Below, piece after piece: positions 24,148 through 27,444 of a stretch of 27,444 nucleotides of DNA. Source of the stretch: CAYTAP01 sp964435775 (GTDB taxonomy: Bacteria > Planctomycetota > Phycisphaerae > Tepidisphaerales > Tepidisphaeraceae); contig CAYTAP010000043.1 in assembly GCA_964435775.1 (NCBI GenBank), positions 1 through 27,444 on the forward strand, given 5' to 3'. A program made the position numbers and the translations under genes. The first letter of the stretch is position 1. The number at the start of each line of letters is the position of its first letter. The notes under the pieces were generated by a model, which did no database searches, was not told the origin of the DNA, and was given only the letters and a program-made list of their open reading frames with translations.

Positions 24148-25476
24148 ATGGACTATGACGTGATCATCATCGGCGGCGGCCCGGCAGGCGCTACGGCGGG
24201 ACTCGTGCTCGCGCGCGCGGGGCTGCGAACACTGATCCTCGAAAAGTACTCGTTCCCCCGCTTCCACATCGGCGAATCGATGCTGCCGCGCTGCAGTGAG
24301 GTTCTGAAGGAACTGGGACTGGAGGAGGAGGTCCTGAAACTTCCGCATGTGCCCAAATACGGCGGCGAGTTTGTCATGGGCAACAGCACACAGGGCGTGC
24401 GATTCCGGTTTTCGGATCGATTCAGCAAAAACAAGCCCACGGATACCTTCAGCATCGAGCGAAGCCACCTCGATGAACTCCTGCTCAAGAGCGCCATGGA
24501 GGCGGGCGTCACGGTGCGCCAAGCGACGGTCAAGGAACTGCTCAAGCTGGAGGACAATGATGTCGCCGTCAGCATCAGCGCCAACGACGCCGCTCACGAG
24601 AATGGCGAGGCCGGCGGGGACGTCGGAGAACTTGAAACACTTCGCGCCCGCTGGCTGATCGATGCCAGCGGCCAATGGACGGTCGTGGCCCGCCATCTCA
24701 AGACCCGCGAGCCCGCGACGGACAAACGCCTGCAAAAGGTCGCGTACTTTTCACACTTTGAAGGCGTGAAGCGCCCCGAGGGACTGGAGGAGGGACACCC
24801 CTGCATCGTCATGGCCGAAGAGGGATGGTTCTGGCTCATCCCGGTCAACAAGACGCTCATGAGCGTCGGACTGGTCATCGACAAGGATGTCGCCAAACAG
24901 GTCGGCGTCCCGGCCAACAAGATGCTGCGATGGGGCATCGAGCGATGCCCGTTCATGCGCGGCCGTTGCGAGGGGACCACGATTCCCGAAACAAACAACA
25001 TCATCTCCAATTACAGCTACCGATGTCGCCCTTACGCCGGTCCGGGGTACTTTCTGGTCGGCGACGCGGCGGCGTTTGTCGACCCGGTCTTTTCCGCGGG
25101 AACCACAATTGGTCTGGTGTCCGCGAAATATGTCGCCGAGCGCGTCATCGAACTGGCGCGCGGACAAACCACGCCCGAGCGGGCGCGCAAGAGTTACTGC
25201 CGGTATTTCGACCAAAGCACCGCGTACATCGCGCAGATGATCCATCATTATTACGAGCATTCCTTCCGGGAAATGTTCCTCGAGGGTCAGGGGCCGCTGG
25301 AGATTCATCGGGCGGTGCTGTCGGTTCTTGCGGGAAATGTTTTCCCCAAGCCGACGTGGGCGCTGCGATGGCGGCTGGCCGTGTTTTTCACCATTATGCG
25401 GCTCAACCGCATATACCCCTGCGTGCCCAAACGGGCGAGGTTTTCACTTGTAAACGAACCCGCGGTAGCCGTGTGA
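24148..25476 (+). CDS. flavin-dependent halogenase-like FAD oxidoreductase
   Basis: This 442-residue flavoprotein is of the tryptophan/phenol halogenase superfamily. The FAD motif is VIIIGGGPAGATAGLVLARA (GGGPAG at 9-14), followed by FPRFHIGESMLPRCSEVL. The halogenase signature WxWxIP appears as GWFWLIP, and the flavin-gating motif FxxPxxSxG as FVDPVFSAG. It may halogenate an aromatic ring activated as a thioester, or act as a related hydroxylase. The ATG at 24148 gives a start directly at the FAD motif, with GGGAG about ten bases upstream; the frame is open further to 24067. It lies 93 bp after the chorismatase gene and 36 bp before the ligase gene. Confidence 0.75.
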   Translation: MDYDVIIIGGGPAGATAGLVLARAGLRTLILEKYSFPRFHIGESMLPRCSEVLKELGLEEEVLKLPHVPKYGGEFVMGNSTQGVRFRFSDRFSKNKPTDTFSIERSHLDELLLKSAMEAGVTVRQATVKELLKLEDNDVAVSISANDAAHENGEAGGDVGELETLRARWLIDASGQWTVVARHLKTREPATDKRLQKVAYFSHFEGVKRPEGLEEGHPCIVMAEEGWFWLIPVNKTLMSVGLVIDKDVAKQVGVPANKMLRWGIERCPFMRGRCEGTTIPETNNIISNYSYRCRPYAGPGYFLVGDAAAFVDPVFSAGTTIGLVSAKYVAERVIELARGQTTPERARKSYCRYFDQSTAYIAQMIHHYYEHSFREMFLEGQGPLEIHRAVLSVLAGNVFPKPTWALRWRLAVFFTIMRLNRIYPCVPKRARFSLVNEPAVAV

Positions 25477-25512
25477 TGCCGTCCTTCTCAATTCACCTTC
25501 AACGCCCTTGCG

Positions 25513-27000
25513 ATGACGCCACAAGACATGGATGAAAGCAGGCTTGTGGACCGCGTGCGAAACTGGGGCCGGACACGCGGCGATGCGCCCGCCGTGCAAT
25601 GTCTGAACGCCGCAGGTCGGATGAACCGCCGGACCACCTACCGCGAATTGGCCGATCGGCTTGAGGCGGTGGCGAACGAAGTTGTACAACGAACGGGTGC
25701 GGGGCGGGTGGTGTTGCTGGCCGCGCCCAACAGCGCCGATTGGATCGCATCCTACCTTGGCATCGTCGCCGCAGGTGGAACGGTGTTCCCGATATCCACC
25801 GAACTGACGCTGGAGGAACTTCGCGCCGCCGCACGAAGCAGCAATGCCGCCGGGATGATCGGCAACTCTGATGTCCTGTCACGCGTTCAAGGGGATTGGC
25901 CGGTGGCGTGGAACGTGGAGTCGATGCAACCGATGGAAGGATCGACATTGGCACAGTTGCCGCCCGTCTCCAGCGGCGGCGCGGCGATGCTCCTGCAAAG
26001 CTCAGGCACGACAGGCCTCCCCAAAATCGTCCGGCGCGAGAGTGCATCACTCGATGCCGTCGCGGAGAACATGGTGGACGCGGTGGGGTTGACGCCGCGC
26101 GACATCGTGCTGGCGACGCTGCCGCTGTGTCATTCGTATGGCGTCGAACATGGGCTTCTCGCCCCGATGTGGGCGGGATGCTGCGTGAGATTCACCCATG
26201 CGTTTGATCCGCCGGTCGTGCTCCGGCAATTGGAGGATGAAGGCGTCAGCATTTTCCCGGCCGTCCCCTTCATGTATGAGATTCTCGGCGCCATGGGAAG
26301 CGGGAACGCTCGCTTCAAATCATTGCGCCGCGCCTATTCGGCCGGGGGTGCGTTGCCGACATCGGTGCGGGAGGCGTTCGAAAAGCGCCATCGCGTCACG
26401 ATCACGCAGCTCTATGGAGCGAGCGAAATCGGGTCGGTGACGTTCGCCCGATCCGAGGATGAGGGCTTTGATCCGAAGAGCGTCGGCCGGGCGATGCGGG
26501 GGGTGAATGTTCGGATCCTCGATGAGAGCAATCAACCTGTCCCGGTGGGCGGGGAAGGCCAGGTTGCTGTGGCCGCGCCGTCGATGATGAGCGGCTACCT
26601 GAATGCCGATGAGTCGCCGTTTCGCGACGGGCACTTTCTCACCGGCGACCTGGGACATATTGATGCGCACGGCGCGCTGGTGGTCTCGGGACGCATGAAG
26701 CTCCTGATCGACGTCGGCGGGTTGAAGGTCAATCCGCTCGAGGTGGAGAAGGTGCTGATGGAGCATCCCGGCGTGGCCGAATGCGTGGTGGTGCCGATGG
26801 CGATCACACCAACCGTGTCGCGGCTGCGCGCGGTGCTCGTGGCCCGCGCGGGGGCTGATCCACCGACATCCCGCGAGCTCCGCGAATATGCCAAGGCGCG
26901 ATTGAGTTCATACAAGGTTCCGCGTACGTTCGAGTGGCGCGACGCCCTGCCCCACAGCAATACTGGAAAGATTCTGCGACACCTGATTCAATCATCATGA
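25513..27000 (+). CDS. acyl-CoA/ACP ligase of the class I adenylate-forming family
   Basis: This 495-residue ANL-superfamily enzyme activates a carboxylic acid through an acyl adenylate. The P-loop is LQSSGTTGLPK (K171). Other motifs are LPLCHSYGVEHGL, YGASEIGSVTF, LTGDLGHIDAHGALVVSGR with the hinge at GRMKLLID, and the C-terminal lysine in HSNTGKILRH. In this context the likely acid is hydroxybenzoate from the upstream chorismatase, loaded onto CoA or a carrier protein. Fatty acid or another aromatic acid is possible. Its stop overlaps the start of the next gene by 4 bp. Confidence 0.88.
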   Translation: MTPQDMDESRLVDRVRNWGRTRGDAPAVQCLNAAGRMNRRTTYRELADRLEAVANEVVQRTGAGRVVLLAAPNSADWIASYLGIVAAGGTVFPISTELTLEELRAAARSSNAAGMIGNSDVLSRVQGDWPVAWNVESMQPMEGSTLAQLPPVSSGGAAMLLQSSGTTGLPKIVRRESASLDAVAENMVDAVGLTPRDIVLATLPLCHSYGVEHGLLAPMWAGCCVRFTHAFDPPVVLRQLEDEGVSIFPAVPFMYEILGAMGSGNARFKSLRRAYSAGGALPTSVREAFEKRHRVTITQLYGASEIGSVTFARSEDEGFDPKSVGRAMRGVNVRILDESNQPVPVGGEGQVAVAAPSMMSGYLNADESPFRDGHFLTGDLGHIDAHGALVVSGRMKLLIDVGGLKVNPLEVEKVLMEHPGVAECVVVPMAITPTVSRLRAVLVARAGADPPTSRELREYAKARLSSYKVPRTFEWRDALPHSNTGKILRHLIQSS

Positions 27001-27444
27001 CCATGAGCACGAAGGACATCGTTTTGACCATCCGAAGCTGGATCACAGCGGGCATGATCGCGTTGAGTGGCGCCCTGGCCGGCGGATGCACGCACACCCA
27101 GCCGCCCCCGCGCTATCAGGCGATGACCCCGCAGCAGNNNNNNNNNNTCGCCGCCCGGACCGAATCCGTCCACACCATCGCCGCGCATGCGAAGTTGACG
27201 CTGGTCAACGCCGCCGGCGACAGCGTGCGCCTGGAGGCGGCGGTGGCGATGCAGCGCCGTCCGGCGTCGCTTCGGCTGCGGGCGTGGAAGTTCGGCCAGG
27301 CGGTCTTCGACCTGACGCTCAACGATCAAGGGCTGTGGGTGATGACCGGGCGCGATCCGAATCATCCCGAGCGCGCCGTCGATTCGCGTCTCAGCGCGGT
27401 GCAGATGGCCAGGGCATGGGGTCTTTTCAATGGCGATCTATTCA
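26997..27444 (+). CDS. lipoprotein, LolB/LolA-like or DUF-type, partial
   Basis: The ATG at 26997 overlaps the ligase stop (ATGA), and the frame runs to the window edge. It begins with a signal peptide ending in GALAGGC, a somewhat atypical lipobox, so the mature protein should be lipid-anchored. Ten N bases at 27138-27147 fall inside but keep the frame. Beyond them, SVHTIAAHAKLTLVNAAGDS and AVAMQRRPASLRLRAWKFGQ look like antiparallel strands of an outer-membrane lipid-binding protein of the LolA/LolB type. Aryl-polyene clusters often encode such proteins. The assignment is tentative because the C-terminal part is outside the window. Confidence 0.6.
   Translation, partial: MTMSTKDIVLTIRSWITAGMIALSGALAGGCTHTQPPPRYQAMTPQQXXXXAARTESVHTIAAHAKLTLVNAAGDSVRLEAAVAMQRRPASLRLRAWKFGQAVFDLTLNDQGLWVMTGRDPNHPERAVDSRLSAVQMARAWGLFNGDLF
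27138..27147. other. assembly gap (10 N)
   Basis: Ten undetermined bases lie within the partial lipoprotein gene. Read literally, they preserve the reading frame. Confidence 0.99.

Overview
The window is GC-rich bacterial DNA, most likely from a planctomycete (Planctomycetota, possibly Phycisphaerae). This is inferred from gene content, not from a marker gene. The content is hpnCDE plus an HpnN-type exporter, a short SecA paralogue next to PqqD/M50/HlyD and GAF/HlyD membrane proteins, weak or absent Shine-Dalgarno sites on many genes, and palindromic repeats in many gaps. There is no rRNA, tRNA, CRISPR array or insertion sequence that I can see. Two 10-base N runs (19265-19274 and 27138-27147) mark assembly gaps.

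Left part (1-3526): a gene fragment may start at 96 on the minus strand. Next comes a non-coding stretch with a 21-bp tandem array of 11 copies (342-572). Two minus-strand genes follow, a starch-synthase-like family 4 glycosyltransferase and a YpdA-family flavoprotein.

Hopanoid/squalene region (3588-10909): an HpnN-like RND lipid exporter on the plus strand converges on hpnC-hpnD-hpnE on the minus strand. The three hpn genes overlap by 4 bp at each junction and encode the three-step route from farnesyl diphosphate to squalene. A GntR-headed, LacI-like regulator lies 90 bp upstream on the same strand and could control them. No squalene-hopene cyclase is present in the window.

Metabolic and toxin region (11297-14546, plus strand): a D-3-phosphoglycerate-dehydrogenase-like enzyme, a zeta-toxin-like ATPase overlapping a 68-residue partner by 4 bp, and lysA.

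Putative export system (14701-22171, minus strand). In transcription order this is a secreted HlyD-type adaptor, a GAF-domain HlyD membrane protein, a PqqD-like/M50 protease/HlyD fusion, and a SecA-like ATPase that stops just before the two-helix finger. Every gap in and around this block carries a palindromic repeat. This is the best candidate for a poorly described system. The GAF-HlyD gene is damaged, with an N run and an in-frame TAG 32 bases beyond it.

Right part (22454-27444): a minus-strand zincin-type metallopeptidase, then a plus-strand cluster of a chorismatase (hydroxybenzoate synthase family), a flavin-dependent halogenase-like enzyme, an acyl-CoA/ACP ligase and the start of a lipoprotein gene. 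This looks like the front end of a xanthomonadin/aryl-polyene-type pathway that runs off the window edge.
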